Shown: positions 23,612 through 36,479, counted from the first letter of the stretch. The stretch is DNA of 64,000 nt from Calendula officinalis (GCA_963853835.1 OY970832.1:29152208-29216207); one strand, 5' to 3'. The notes: generated from the sequence alone by a model not told the origin. Made by a program: numbers and translations.

Positions 23612-24028
23612 GTTTAAGAGTTGAATTTGAGTTGGGTGTTTTAAAAGATTTGAATTTTGATGATGATGATGATATTGTGAGACCTGCAAGTGCAAGTGGA
23701 AAGTGTTTTATTGGTGTAGGGTTTAAGGAAATTGGAGATAGAAATAGAGATGGAAGAAGAATAGAGTGGTGTTTGTCTGTTTGTTGCCAGCAAGAATACA
23801 GAGGGGATTAGGAGAATGATCAATTATTGATGCTTGTATTCTAGGGTTTTGTTTGGGTCATCAATAACCAATTGGCTACATCCATGTGGACGTTTTTACC
23901 CTCATTTAATATGTTGCTACATTCGAAAAAAATAAAATTACGATAACATTTTTATTTTTTTAAAATATAGAAAATATTATACATTAATTTATGAAGGTTG
24001 TGTTCTACGTATTTCATTATTAAAAGGG
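23612..24028. other. DUF538 gene upstream region
   Basis: This holds the 5' untranslated region and promoter of the minus-strand DUF538 gene. A short ATGATG microsatellite lies at 23658-23672. No TATA box could be assigned confidently. Confidence 0.45.
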
Positions 24029-24150
24029 TGATTTTTACACATCTTTTAATGTTCACACCACAATAAATGCTTTATATACTTGTACAGCCTGCATTAATAT
24101 TTATATGATGTGGTGTAGACATTAAAAAATGTGGTATCAAAATTAATTCC
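24029..24150. mobile_element. small inverted-repeat MITE
   Basis: The segment GTGATTTTTACACATCTTTT with CACACCACA is mirrored by TGTGGTGTAGACATTAAAAA with TGTGGTATCAAAAT, an imperfect inverted repeat of about 37 bp around a short AT-rich centre. Superfamily unclear. Confidence 0.55.
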
Positions 24151-24629
24151 TATCTTTAAAACATTGTCATAATGAATAAATCCTAAACATTGGATCAAAA
24201 AATCACTTAACAACAATCATCATCAAATCACAAGTGATTGAATACACAACCACCACCACCGCCAGCCACCACCCCCATCATCGGCCACTGCCGCCGCCGC
24301 AATCAGGTGTGATTGGATACGCAATCACATTTGATTGAAAGCAGCCGCGGTGGCAAGGAGTTTCGGTGGTGGAGACGGGGGCCGGGAGAGGTTGGTGGTG
24401 GTCGACGGTGTTGAATCACATGTGATTTAATACACATGGGTTGTGGTGGTGGTGGTGGTCCGGGGTGTGCAATCATATGTTATTTAATACACATGGTGGT
24501 GGTGGTGGTGTTGATGTATTGAAGCACATGTGATGGTGGTGATGTTTGTGATAGGTTTGATTGATCAAGGGCTGAGATTTATCCCTAAGGACTTTACAAA
24601 AAAGATGGATTACCTTAAACGTTTCTCTA
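24148..24629. mobile_element. palindrome-rich inverted-repeat element, copy 1
   Basis: The right end (ccttaaacgtttctcta, 24613-24629) and the segment GAATAAATCC...ATTGGATCAAAA near 24173-24200 match the ends of the element at 32274-32897. The interior alternates CCACCACC/GGTGGTGG blocks with six variants of the palindrome AATCACATGTGATT. No ORF. The left boundary is approximate. Confidence 0.6.
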
Positions 24630-25330
24630 ATTTATGAAGTATAATTCTTAAAGTTAGGGGCTAGTTATAGATTAATATACAAGTTTCGGAAGCATTAGGA
24701 ATATTATTATCAAAATCTTTTTTTTTTAACATTGCGTTTTATAAAGGTCTCTCTCGGAGTAACCAAATTTTGTATGTGATGTACACGATCTAGTTGTTAT
24801 AGTAATAATCATTTCCAAATTTTTCCAGACCATATAATGAAGTTTACTTAAAGAAATAATCGAACTTGCGATCTCAAGAAAATCACTTCAAATGCCATTA
24901 TCGTTAGTTTATCATGAGAAAAGCACTTCAAATGCAATAACCTAGAATCGACGGTTACATGGTATATTTTTATTAAAATATATAATATATAATATATTAT
25001 ACATGATTAAATAAAATATATTTATAATTTATCTAAATGTAAGATACTAGTGCAAATAAAAATATAAAATTGACCTTACTCGTTATGATTGAGTCAGATT
25101 ATAGGTGAGAGTGAGACATTCACTCATCATGGGGTCGTATCTTTGTGACCGACTTTCATATGAATCACACATTTACTATATTTTTGTCATTCTTATTCAC
25201 TTATTTCTATTTTGAACAATATCCATAATCGTTAAACTATATTTAAAATCGTTAAATGATATTTGTAATCGTTAATTTGTGTTATTTATTGTCTTGTTTA
25301 TTCATTAAGTATGTTAAAAAATTTGAATTT
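24630..25330. other. AT-rich spacer with a partial MITE-like tail
   Basis: 24640-24715 resembles the right half of the MITE at 21281-21445 (GGGGCTAGTTA, ATACAAGTTT, ATTATCAAAATC). The remainder shows no gene. Confidence 0.4.
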
Positions 25331-25344
25331 AGATACATGGTAAC

Positions 25345-25486
25345 CGGAACCTGCCCTGGATCCGGGGGTTCCGGTTCAAGTTCCGAAAATTTAGGAACCT
25401 GTCTTCCAGGTTCCGGTTCCGGTTCCAGTTCCAGTTCCATTATCTCAGGAACCTGCGGTTCCGGTTCCGGTTACAGTCGGAACTGA
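25345..25486. repeat. GGTTCCGGTTCC repeat block
   Basis: Repeated GGTTCCGG/GGAACCTG units. These resemble the inner ends of the hAT-type MITE at 5296-5814, so a decayed relative is possible; no duplication was found. Confidence 0.5.
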
Positions 25487-25491
25487 CAGGT

Positions 25492-25645
25492 ACCACTGCT
25501 CCCAATGGTGGTGGACACTGATACCGTCAATTGTTGCCAAATCAGCACCACGTCAGCTCACCCTCCAACCGACATTAAACTGACGTACTCATGCCAACGA
25601 TACCTCTTCCCTTTAATTTTTTAGGACCCACCATTACAAAATACA
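25492..25645. mobile_element. PIF/Harbinger-like terminal fragment
   Basis: Sequence such as CCCAATGGTGG, ACACTGATACCGTCA, GCACCACGTCAGC and TAAACTGACGTAC lines up with the reverse complement of the right end of the Harbinger element at 33106-35215 (CCAATGGTGACGG, ACTGACGCCGTCAG, GCGCCACGTCAGC, TAAACTGACGTAC). Probably a MITE of that family; a GGTGCCAATGG at 25747 may be a second terminus. Confidence 0.55.
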
Positions 25646-25764
25646 CACACAAAATACCCCTTTGGGCCCACCCACCAACTCACGAAGCCTCCTCCCTCTT
25701 GTCTCCAAAGTGGCGGAAGCAAAAGTGGCAGGCCAAGTGATCTAGTGGTGCCAATGGTTTGGTT

Positions 25765-26113
25765 CCGCCAGTGAAACTCACAATCCAACTAACGGATCCA
25801 TTGGGAGGAATCTTATACTCACCCCTACATATATGTATATCCCAAAGATGGGCCATCTACAATTACTACAAAATGCATACATGCAAAGCATATAATCCAT
25901 AAAAAAAATACATGTATCTTTCATGGTACTTCAAGAAAACCATGGCAATTAATGGCAGATTGTTCGAGAACAATGAATTGTTCTCAAAATATAGACGGAT
26001 AAATGAATTAATGACAGATTTTGAAGCACGTTCATTCTCTAGGGCTTGAATATGAGATAGTTCCGAAATTTCAGGCGTGAGTGATTAATTCTAGATAGCA
26101 AATATACTGTTCA
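25765..26113. other. spacer, nothing recognised
   Basis: AT-rich intergenic sequence up to the Helitron 3' end. Confidence 0.5.
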
Positions 26114-29100
26114 CTAGGTTATAGCCCGTGAAAAATCACGGGTTGTCACTTATTACGCTGAACATTAATAATATATAATACACAATTTTTCTTCTAAATT
26201 CGTGATGATTAGAATGACGTAACAAAATACAAAACAGAAAGTAAAAAAATTATTAAATAATGTATTACAGAGACAAAACAAAGGCTTTAACAAAATAATA
26301 AAACTTAAAGATAAATTTCTAAATATATCCTTAAATACAACATTTGTTGTTTTATATGTAAGAGTGTCATCCTAAATGTAACAAAACTAAGTTTGCCAAC
26401 ACTAAACAATGTAGATGGTATGACTTACCTCCAAGTTCCACCTGTTATAAGGTCTCCCTCACCTATAAATAAAATAATCTTGTCAACACTAAACAATGAG
26501 CGGTCAAATAAAAAAATTTAGCCAAGAGAATGAAATGGAGCAAACATATTCAGAATATTAATGGAATAATATTAAAATTGTAAGTGTAATTAACCTCTTA
26601 ATATTATTAAAAGATGGACAAAAAGGTGACACATTTCAACCCAACATGTTCGGATCAACATATTTGAAACGCGTCTAATGGGTCAAACATGTTGAAATGC
26701 ATTAATTATTTATAAAAACTCAGAAAAGTGGACAAAATGCGACCATTTTCAACCTCGTCCCTTTTGACCCGTTTCCAATCTGTTGACCTGCCTATTTTGC
26801 CACGCTAATGCCAGATCACGAGCTTGCATGTCTCTAACTGTAGGCACCTATTAGCAACATGTCTGACATGTATAGAAACTAAATTGATTAATTAATGAGC
26901 AGGCAACATTATATTAGGTATATGCTACAAAAATAAGTATTGAATAACAACAAATTATAGTGTTCCAGAAGCTGACCTTATATCTAACCTTATATTTTGA
27001 CCAGCAAAAATATAGTTTTTGTCACCAAATTATTTTCCTTTGAGACCATATACATAGAAATTTATTATAAATACATGCATTTTAATATTGAGACTTACAC
27101 AGAGATAGGCTTATTGAGTGATTTTTCAATCAATTCGATTTCATCGATCTTGTTTTTTGGTTCTAAAAATACATCATTTACCTGTTGGTCTGTGTATTAA
27201 GGAATCTGCATAATCAAAAATAAAGTCTCTTAATTTGGGTCAATTGGGTCGGGTAAGGTTGGGTTGAAATTGCCACCTTTAATTGAACATAAAAAAGGGT
27301 ACAAACCTGGGAGTCAAGCAAGTAGCAAAAATTTCTGATCAATTTGGCACTTGATGTTGATTCACACACAGTTCGTGCACAAGCATTGAGTTCAGAAACA
27401 CCACAAACAGTGAAACAAGTGTTGGGATTTGGATCTTTCGAAAATGCACCAACTTTTTATAACATTCTTTTTTTGAAGTGCAAACGCGTTCACATAGAAA
27501 TAAAAGCAGAATTTTTTTTCACGACCTCTTACACTCTTTAATCTTTGTTCTTCTGCTCGTCTGTTTTTCATTCTTATAGCTTGACCTGCTACTAATGCAG
27601 GAACTGCTGCACCAACCAATGATATCCATCATATTTTGTAGCTTTTTACATCTAATCTGCTATAAAAAAAAATATCATTCAGATAAATTATAATTCAAAT
27701 TTTCTAAAATTACTGCACAGACACAGAAAATCCACAAAAAACTATTGTGTATACAAAACCAAAAGTTAAAAACTGATATTCAAATTTATAGTGGATATAT
27801 TTAAAGGGTTTGGTTCACGCGTGCCCCATAGGCATATGATAACGAATGTTTAATAAACTAAAATTTCCTTAAGTAGAGTAAAATGATATTTATGAGTCAT
27901 TAATATTTTTGTGTTATACCGATTTTGCCTTTACCATAATTGAAAATGAAGGTTTTTAGTGAATTAAATGCAAAGGCATAAAAGACATTTAACATTACTA
28001 TGATGTACCACTGTGACACATATTAGAAAATCTCATATTAAAATTCACCGTTTATGTATAAAACCTACTAAAGTTAAAAACTTTTGGAAAATAAAGTGTT
28101 TTTACCCGTAAAGTCAAATAGATCAGAACCATATTTTATTAATAAAGTTTAGATTACTATTGATAATTAAAAGGAGCCAATACAACATTGCCACAGTCGC
28201 AATGTTATTGATTACAAAATCATGATACAACTCCATAATCATTTTATACCTTGAAAAATGATATGATAATTACTCATACCTTGAAAAAGTACGCTACCAT
28301 ATAAGAATTTGTATAACTTCTTCTCAGCCACAAGTGTTTTAAACCAATTCCAAAATGGTGGATTGGAAGTTTCAAAGCAATTTCCAAATATATTTGCATA
28401 TACAGGTTCAATGACCATATCCTCATTTGCAACGCCCTCTAAAAAGATTTAAAAACATTTAAAAGTTTATAATAAAAGTCAAAGAGTAGACTAAGGTAAA
28501 TGTCAACTGGGTTTAGTTAGTTACCTTCAACATATTTACGCTTAATCTCAAGTTTCTTTTTACACATTCCATAGATAAAAGCTCTTCAAAACCAAATAAA
28601 ATGACCAAAAAAGGACTTCTTGAACTTGTAGAGATGTTGAAGTCTTCAAAAATTTAACAACCTTTCATGCCTTTCATCTTCCCCAGTTATATCATCTTGA
28701 GTGCAACTATACCAACCGAAATCAGAACCCACAGGTGGCTCTCAAACAACAAAAGCGTAATTCAGAAAATAAACAAATCAAGCAAACTAAACTAATTAGT
28801 GACTTCAAAATTTCAATTTAAATCAGATAAAGGAGAGAATTTCGTACAGATTTACCAGTAAACCCTCAGAATCAAACCATGGGCTTAATACAATTTTATT
28901 TCCCGATATTCTTCCTAATAAAGTCGATTAACTCCAATTAATCAACGATTCTAGATTAATGTAAAACAAAAACCCAAATCAAAAAGATGTAAATTAATGT
29001 AAAAAAGAAATTGATAAAAATTGAAATCGAAGTAACATACGCGTGGAGCCTGCATCACAACAATTATTAGGGAGTAGTAGAAACAGAAATTAGAAGCTCA

Positions 29101-29869
29101 AAAAGATATTCTTCAATTTGTGAATGAATTATAGTTGGGGTGATAATGTTGCTGCTATAATTTTGGTGTTGTTTGATGTAACTGCTACAATTTCGGGGCT
29201 TCCTCAAGAAGACTTGGGATTTAGTTTTGTTAAAAGCTAAAAAGGGAAGACGGCGACTGGGCGGGAAAACAATCATTTAAGTTTAAAGCGCCTTTGATTA
29301 TGTTTTTTGGTTTAATCCGTATAATTATATTGAATTATATAAATTTTAGAAATTACATTTATGTCATTATGTGAGATTAATTCTGGAATTACAGATTTAG
29401 GTTGACATTTCCCGAATTAGTTTTGATTTTAATGCTTATTTGAAAATTTAAATTTAATTTTTTATGTTTGTAATTAAATAGTTTCCATGTGAAAAAAATA
29501 CCTTATATGACGTTTTTAACTATATGGTTGAAAATTGACTTATGAAGCAGTTAATACTTTCCATGTGAGTTTATTGGTAATTTGTTTGTTTGTTTATGCA
29601 GTTTGAATTGCGCACACATATTCAATTTATAGTTCCCTTGAATTAAGGCAAATGGGAGGTAGTTTCCTAAAATTTCTGTTTATTTAAACTGCATAATATG
29701 TGCTTATCTGTAGATTTGATTTGATTCATTTTTTTCCGAAATTAAAGGATTGTATATTTATCACCGGATAAACAAAATGCTGGAAATTCTAAGAAATTGT
29801 CATGTGTCTTTCTGCCTCCTAAGAGGTGCCACGTGGCCATCTAAAAACCTTGTTTTATTATATAATAGA
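26114..29869 (-). mobile_element. non-autonomous Helitron with captured gene
   Basis: On the minus strand the element starts TCTATTATATAATAAAAC at 29869, right after an A, and ends with the hairpin CCCGTGATTTTTCACGGG, ten bases, then CTAG at 26114, right before a T. These are the canonical Helitron marks: 5' TC, 3' CTRR, a hairpin about 10 bases from the end, and insertion between A and T with no duplication. No Rep/helicase is encoded in 3756 bp. The interior carries exons of another gene in the same orientation. Confidence 0.88.
26429..29055 (-). pseudogene. captured multi-exon gene inside the Helitron (unrecognised)
   Basis: Exons with consistent splice sites and phases: exon 1 29055-29041 (MQAPR, GTATGT donor); exon 2 28738-28662 (PPVGSDFGWYSCTQDD); exon 3 28583-28525 (AFIYGMCKKKLEIKRKYVE); exon 4 28438-28280 (NEDMVIEPVYANIFGNC, FWNWFKTLVAEKKLYKFLYG; GTATGAG donor). 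Frame is maintained through all four (about 103 codons). Further exon-like pieces follow without proven continuity: about 27619-27515 (VPALVAGQAIRMKNRRAEEQ), 27189-27099 (VFLEPKNKIDEIELIEKSLN, GTAAGT donor), 26847-26790 (PTVRDMQARDLALAWQNR) and a 34-bp one at 26462-26429 between TTTATAG and GTAAGT. The tail pieces may come from another gene or be degenerate. I do not recognise the protein. Retained introns show capture of genomic DNA. Confidence 0.62.
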
Positions 29870-30499
29870 TTTGATTTTTATACTTTAGCCCCTTAAAGAT
29901 TTTGATATTACATCCCTACACGTTTTTTATGATTACATTTATGGTTAAATGTTTTTATCTTAATGGCTACTTTGAACTCTTATGACATGAAAATAACTAC
30001 TATTACTCTTACAAAATTTCGTTATCATCTTTTAGCATGGCTCCTTATTGTATATGAAATTTAATTAATGGTTATTTGGGATATTTTTAAAAATTATATT
30101 TGAGAAGAGTTTAAATGCAAATAAGTTTATATTGCATGTAATTGTAATTTCTTTTTTATATTTGGGTAGACTTATATTTATAGTTTGTTTTTTTTTAAAA
30201 AATTGGGCTCAAAATATGTTGACAAAAAACAATCATGATGATGAATCTTATCAACTTAAGAGCGCAGCGAAGCGCGCACCCTAACAACCCTCGTTTATAA
30301 ATTAATAGTTAACATTTGACTTCTGATTTTACCCTTTTCAAGTTTTTCCTAGAAAGTTACCTGTTTTATAGTTCTATATTATTACAATTTTGCCACCGTA
30401 TTTATAAGCCATTGATGTATAAATTAAAGGGTCAGGATCTCTTATAAAATAGCTTTACGGGTTGTGCACCTAAATCAGGTCCTACGTATAATTGTTCAC
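29870..30499. other. AT-rich spacer with a Helitron-like 3' hairpin
   Basis: At 30261-30282 GAGCGCAGCGAAGCGCGC followed by ACCCTAAC resembles a decayed plus-strand Helitron terminus, but the CTRR-T ending is not clean. Otherwise AT-rich with no gene. Confidence 0.35.
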
Positions 30500-32000
<1,501 letters not shown>

Positions 32001-32119
32001 TACTTCCTCTAATTGAGACATTTTTTTTTTTTTTTTTTAAAGTGAATCAAAATATAATCTTTTGCCTCAAAAACAATAAATCTCATAGTGTATCACTTAT
32101 ATTGAATCGGGAGGAAATA
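32001..32119. mobile_element. degenerate Stowaway MITE
   Basis: Left TACTTCCTCTAATTGAGACA and right TGTATCACTTAT...GGGAGGAAATA are imperfect inverted Stowaway-type ends. A poly-T run of about 18 follows the left end. Confidence 0.6.
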
Positions 32120-32273
32120 TTTATTATTTAGGCCTCTCCTCCATAGAGTAAATGTTTTCTAACTCATTAGTCTCATCATATCAGTGTTACATTATTCTTT
32201 CTTTACTAATAAGAAGATGTATACATTCATGATAACATCTTTTCCAACCTTCTTCAGTTTTATCATATTAATA

Positions 32274-32897
32274 TAGTGAAACGTTGAAGGAGCTCCAAAA
32301 TTTTTTATAAAGTCCTGAATAATAAATTTCAGCCCTTAGATCAATCAACCCCCAAATCACCACCACCACCAGAATCACATGTGATTCAACACATCAACAC
32401 TACCACCACCCCATGTGTATTAAATCACATGTGATTACACATCGCCGACCACCACCACCACCCATGTGTATTAAATCACATGTGATTCAATACGGCCGAC
32501 CACCACCACCCCACCACCAACCTCTGCCGGCCACCGGCTCCACCACCGGCAACCTCTCGCCACCGTCGGCTGCTTCCAATCACATGTGATTGCGTATCCA
32601 ATCACATGTGATTGCGTATCCAATCACATGTGATTGCGCCGGCCGGAGGCGGGCGGCGGCGGAGGGTGGCGGCCGGAGGTGTGGTAGGCGGCGGTGGTGG
32701 TTGTATATTGAATCATATGTGATTTGATGATGGTGGTGGTTGTATATTGAATCACATGTGATTTGATAACGGTGGTGGTTGTATATTTAATCACATGTGA
32801 TTTGATGGTCGTGGTTAAGAGATCTTTTGATCCAATGACTAAGATTTATTCTTTGAGACTCTATAAAAAATTAAGGACCTCCTTAAACATAACTCTA
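32274..32897. mobile_element. palindrome-rich inverted-repeat element, copy 2
   Basis: Terminal inverted repeats of about 70 bp: left TAGTGAAACGTTGAAGGAGC, right (minus) TAGAGTTATGTTTAAGGAGG, followed on both sides by TTTTTTATA-AGTC, AATAAAT and GGATCAA blocks. Nine copies of AATCACATGTGATT or close variants are scattered inside between CCACCACC and GGTGGTGG tracts. No ORF. Superfamily unknown; the long repeats would suit a Mutator-like MITE but no 9-bp duplication is clear. Confidence 0.7.
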
Positions 32898-33428
32898 TTA
32901 ACATAACATCACCATTTTTTAATTGAATACAGATCTTAACATATTAAATTTATAAAAAGAAAATAATTCTTTTTAAATATTATTAAAAAGAGAAAAGAGA
33001 AAAATTAACTCATCTCTCACTTTTCTACATTTCCTTCTCTCCATCTAAATTGTCGTATCTTTTTCTCTTTCGTTTTCCGACGAGAATAGAGAAGCAAAGT
33101 GCTAAGACTGGTGCCATTGCTGCTGCGGTTGGCCGCCGGTTGGCCACCGACGGAACCGGCGCCGTTGGCACGGCCCGCCGGTTGGCCCGCCGGTTGGCCG
33201 CCGGTCGCTTAAGCGGGGAGAGAGAGGACGGAAGAGGAGCGTGTTTGGTGGGTCCCAATGTACCTTCCAGCCAATGAAAAAAAACCTTTTTTTTTTTTTT
33301 TTTTAACGGTAATAAAAATTCGAAAATATATATTAATAAATTAAAAAAAGGGTAAAAAATTCAAAAAAATCCGAAAAAATTCAAAAAAATTCAAAAAAAT
33401 TCAAAAAAAATTCCCCCTCATTTACATC

Positions 33429-33436
33429 TATAAATA
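33429..33436 (+). promoter_or_regulatory. TATA box of the Harbinger ORF
   Basis: TATAAATA, 85 bases before the start codon, preceded by AT-rich and followed by a CA-rich leader typical of plant genes. Confidence 0.65.
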
Positions 33437-33520
33437 CCCACTCATTTCTTATATTTTTTACACCACAATCACCTTCTTTCTATCTCAAAAAAATCATACA
33501 TCCTCCCAAACTTTTCAATA

Positions 33521-34891
33521 ATGTCTAAAAGACGTCAATCATCGGTATCCAACGACATGTGGGATTACCTTACTTCATCACCGGTTGACGTCCCACCCTC
33601 ACCGGCCGGTTCTTCGTCGGGTCAAACAAGCAACCCGACACCATCGCTAGGTTTTGGGGCTTTCTCCCAACCACAACCAAACTACCACTACCAACAACCA
33701 CCACCCAACTTTCATTACCAACAACCACCACCCAACTTCCATTACTCTCAACCACCACCAAACTTTCAATACCAACAACCACCACCCAACTTCCATTACT
33801 CGCAACCACCCCCAAACTTTCAATACCAACAACCTCCTCCAAACACACCTATCTATTCACAAAATTTCCAAGAACCATCACCAACCGACACCCAAAATGT
33901 GTCCGACACCCAACAAGAACCGACACCCACAAGAAAAGGGAAAGAAAAAAGGGTGGAAAAGGGGAAAGAAAAAGTGGTGCCAAAAAGGGCACAAACAAAG
34001 TGGTCAACCCCCGACGAGGTGATTTTGGCCCAACGTTGGATTCATAATTCTGAAGATGGTGTTAGGGGGAATAACAAAAAAAGTATCGTCCATTGGGGTC
34101 AAATTCTCGCAGACTTCAACTCGGCTGCTTCTGTTAAGCGTAACATGAACCAACTCACGGGCAAATGGTCCAAAATAGCGCATGACGTGAAAAATTTCAG
34201 TGCTATATACAATTCGTTAAACGAGATGCGTGCAAGCGGTACGCGAGACGAGGACGTTCTAAAAGCTTCTCGTCAACAATTCCGTGAAAATGTTGGCCGT
34301 AATTTTATATACGAAGCCTGTTGGGAAGTGGTAAGAGATAGCCCAAAGTTCTATTTTTCAGTGGGCGTCATGGATACCGAGCCGATAAGCCTCGATGAAG
34401 ACACCGAACCGCCGAGCATGGATCCAGGGACGACGACGGCACCAAGGACGACGGCACCATCCAACATGCATGCGTTGTTCCAAGATGACCCGTTGAGGCG
34501 CCCCCCCGGCCGCAGTCTGAGCAAGAAAAGTCAAAAGACTTCGTCTTCGTCCGATGCCGCAAGTTCCCGAAGGTCCATTAAGCTGGACACTTTGGACCTC
34601 GTTAGAAAAACCTCCAATAAGCATACAGGCATTATCAAAAAGGTTGCAAAAATGGCACACAAAAAATTGATTTTGGAAACTTGGAAATTCCTAGCCATAA
34701 AAGTGCCAAACGACATTGACGAAAGTCGTAAGAAAATGCTTGAAAACGCTCAAGATGAAATTGCACAGCAATTTCAAAATGATTTGGCGATTTTTAAAGA
34801 CGTTGACGAGGAGGGTGACGGTGAGGGTTCGGGAGCACAAGGACCGGTTGACGAAGACGAAGACGAAGACGACAATGAATCTCTTGATTAG
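33521..34891 (+). CDS. Harbinger Myb/SANT-like DNA-binding protein (ORF1), 456 aa
   Basis: Intact frame starting MSKRRQSSVSNDMWDYL. Residues about 45-115 hold a 10-residue repeat of the type NFHYQQPPP/NFHYSQPPP. A basic segment (RKGKEKRVEKGKEKV) precedes a trihelix/Myb-like domain at about 160-245 (KWSTPDEVILAQRWIHNSED, then NMNQLTGKWSKI). The second half has the NAM-associated type helix region (KMAHKKLILETWKFLA, about 375-425) and ends in an acidic tail. Proteins of this kind are often named glutathione S-transferase T3-like in plant databases but are partners of the PIF/Harbinger transposase that bind element ends and help nuclear import. The transposase gene is absent. The frame has no break, unlike most neighbours. 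Confidence 0.85.
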   Translation: MSKRRQSSVSNDMWDYLTSSPVDVPPSPAGSSSGQTSNPTPSLGFGAFSQPQPNYHYQQPPPNFHYQQPPPNFHYSQPPPNFQYQQPPPNFHYSQPPPNFQYQQPPPNTPIYSQNFQEPSPTDTQNVSDTQQEPTPTRKGKEKRVEKGKEKVVPKRAQTKWSTPDEVILAQRWIHNSEDGVRGNNKKSIVHWGQILADFNSAASVKRNMNQLTGKWSKIAHDVKNFSAIYNSLNEMRASGTRDEDVLKASRQQFRENVGRNFIYEACWEVVRDSPKFYFSVGVMDTEPISLDEDTEPPSMDPGTTTAPRTTAPSNMHALFQDDPLRRPPGRSLSKKSQKTSSSSDAASSRRSIKLDTLDLVRKTSNKHTGIIKKVAKMAHKKLILETWKFLAIKVPNDIDESRKKMLENAQDEIAQQFQNDLAIFKDVDEEGDGEGSGAQGPVDEDEDEDDNESLD

Positions 34892-35218
34892 TAGTTTTTT
34901 TAGTTTGAATGTCTTTTTTATTTATTTATTAATGGCTTTTTTTTTTAATTAATGTCTTTTTTTTAATTATTTTAATGTCTTTTTATGTCATTTTTTTTAA
35001 ATTAATGAAATGTATTTTTATTAGTTATATGTTTTAATTAGTTTATATATTTTTATTAGAAAAAGAAAAGTAAGTGGTGGGGCCCAAATTTGGTGAAGTG
35101 ACGGAGTGCTGTTGGCACGGGTACGTCAGTTTAGTGTTAGTTAGTCTGTCTGCTGACGTGGCGCTGAGTTGGCAGAAACTGACGGCGTCAGTTTCCGTCA
35201 CCATTGGCACCGGTCTAA

Positions 35219-36479
35219 GGATGCTAATGTGCTAACAGTAGAAAGAGAAGGGAAGTGAATCGACGAGAAAAGTGTTGTTGGCACAAGTGTAATAAGCTCT
35301 TAGTGTTTTTTAGTCAGTTTTTATGATTAAAATAAGATTATTTTTAAAATTCAAGTATTAAGAACGTGAATATGTTAAACATCGTTATATTATAAGAAAT
35401 ATTTTTTGTTTTAGTTTAACATTTTCTAAATCCATAATAACGCTATATGGGACATTCTATCGTATTATAATCAGTTAATTTTTAAACATTGATCGATAGC
35501 CCGTTGAATTATTAAAAAGTTATAGCAAGTTTATAGACTTCAAATTGTAAAACTTAAGCGAGTTTAACGAAGAAGCTATGCTCTTTGCCATAATTTTGTT
35601 ATCTTCTTAACCTTTTTCTATTAGTAGTTAAATCAATAATTAGTTATTGACTATTTTGGCAGGCATACTTTTTCGGTTATGTGATTGAGAAATTAACTAC
35701 TAAATTTAGTTAATGGAACAAACAACTTGATTAGTCATAACAGTGATTTCCCTGTGTAATATTTCTCTTATATCATGCCAAGTGAATTGAATCTACGCCA
35801 AACTTGATAATTCAATGTTGCAACTTGCCATCTCATCAAACAATCATATAATACAAGTGCTAATCAGTCATGAAAGATATATGAATGATGTTTTAATTCA
35901 AATACCAAATTGTCAATTACAAAATTAAATGAAATGTAACAGAAATGGCATAAGCAAAGTTTGTTATCGTGTTTGATACAACCCCTTTAAGTTTGTTATC
36001 ATGCTGAATTTCACACGAGGCCATAATTTCGAAGTTGAAACCGTGATTGTAGGACGCTCGGTTACGCAAGGGTTCAAGCCTTTTCAGGTCACTCAGTCTA
36101 CTTGAGTTTCATTTCCAAGGAGGAGCTTAATCTCGCTCTCATACTTATGCTTATAAAACTCATTCGAGTTTGTGAATCTACCAATATATGATTTCTCAAT
36201 CATTTCATTTACATGATTTCTTGTTTTAAACACATCACTTAACTTTGTTAATCTACCAATCTAACATAACATTGTTCTTCAAAAGACATGTGTGGTTGAA
36301 GAAAAAAATATTTTGACTTTGATATATTATTATTATTATTATTTTAAAGAATACCTTAACCTGCAGGCTTTCCTAAATATATGTATGGTCTTTCATTGGC
36401 GAATATAGAATTCAAATCTACATATATCCAAGTCCAATGTAGTTGGTGTGGTAAAAATGTAAAAGAGTAATGGTATTTG
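35219..36479. other. AT-rich intergenic DNA, no gene seen
   Basis: Nothing above background; short ATT microsatellite near 36325-36345. Confidence 0.5.

Larger units (their letters stand above)
33106..35215 (+). mobile_element. PIF/Harbinger element with Myb-like ORF only
   Basis: Ends GACTGGTGCCATTG and CCATTGGCACCGGTC are inverted, with TAA duplicated at 33103-33105 and 35216-35218, as in PIF/Harbinger elements. It encodes the DNA-binding partner protein (33521-34891) but no DDE transposase, so its movement would depend on another copy. Confidence 0.88.

Noticed and set aside
25256..25486. Gly-Ser-repeat open frame
   Set aside because: Produced by GGTTCC repeats; no domain, no gene context.
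30261..30282. Second Helitron terminus
   Set aside because: Hairpin-like GCGC sequence is present but the CTRR-T ending is not clean and no 5' end could be paired.
33025..33277. GC-rich open frames in both strands at the left end of the Harbinger element
   Set aside because: They span the terminal inverted repeat and GCCGGTTGG-type repeats; no protein pattern.
33570..33848. Minus-strand Val/Gly-rich frames
   Set aside because: Antisense shadow of the proline/glutamine repeats of the Harbinger ORF.
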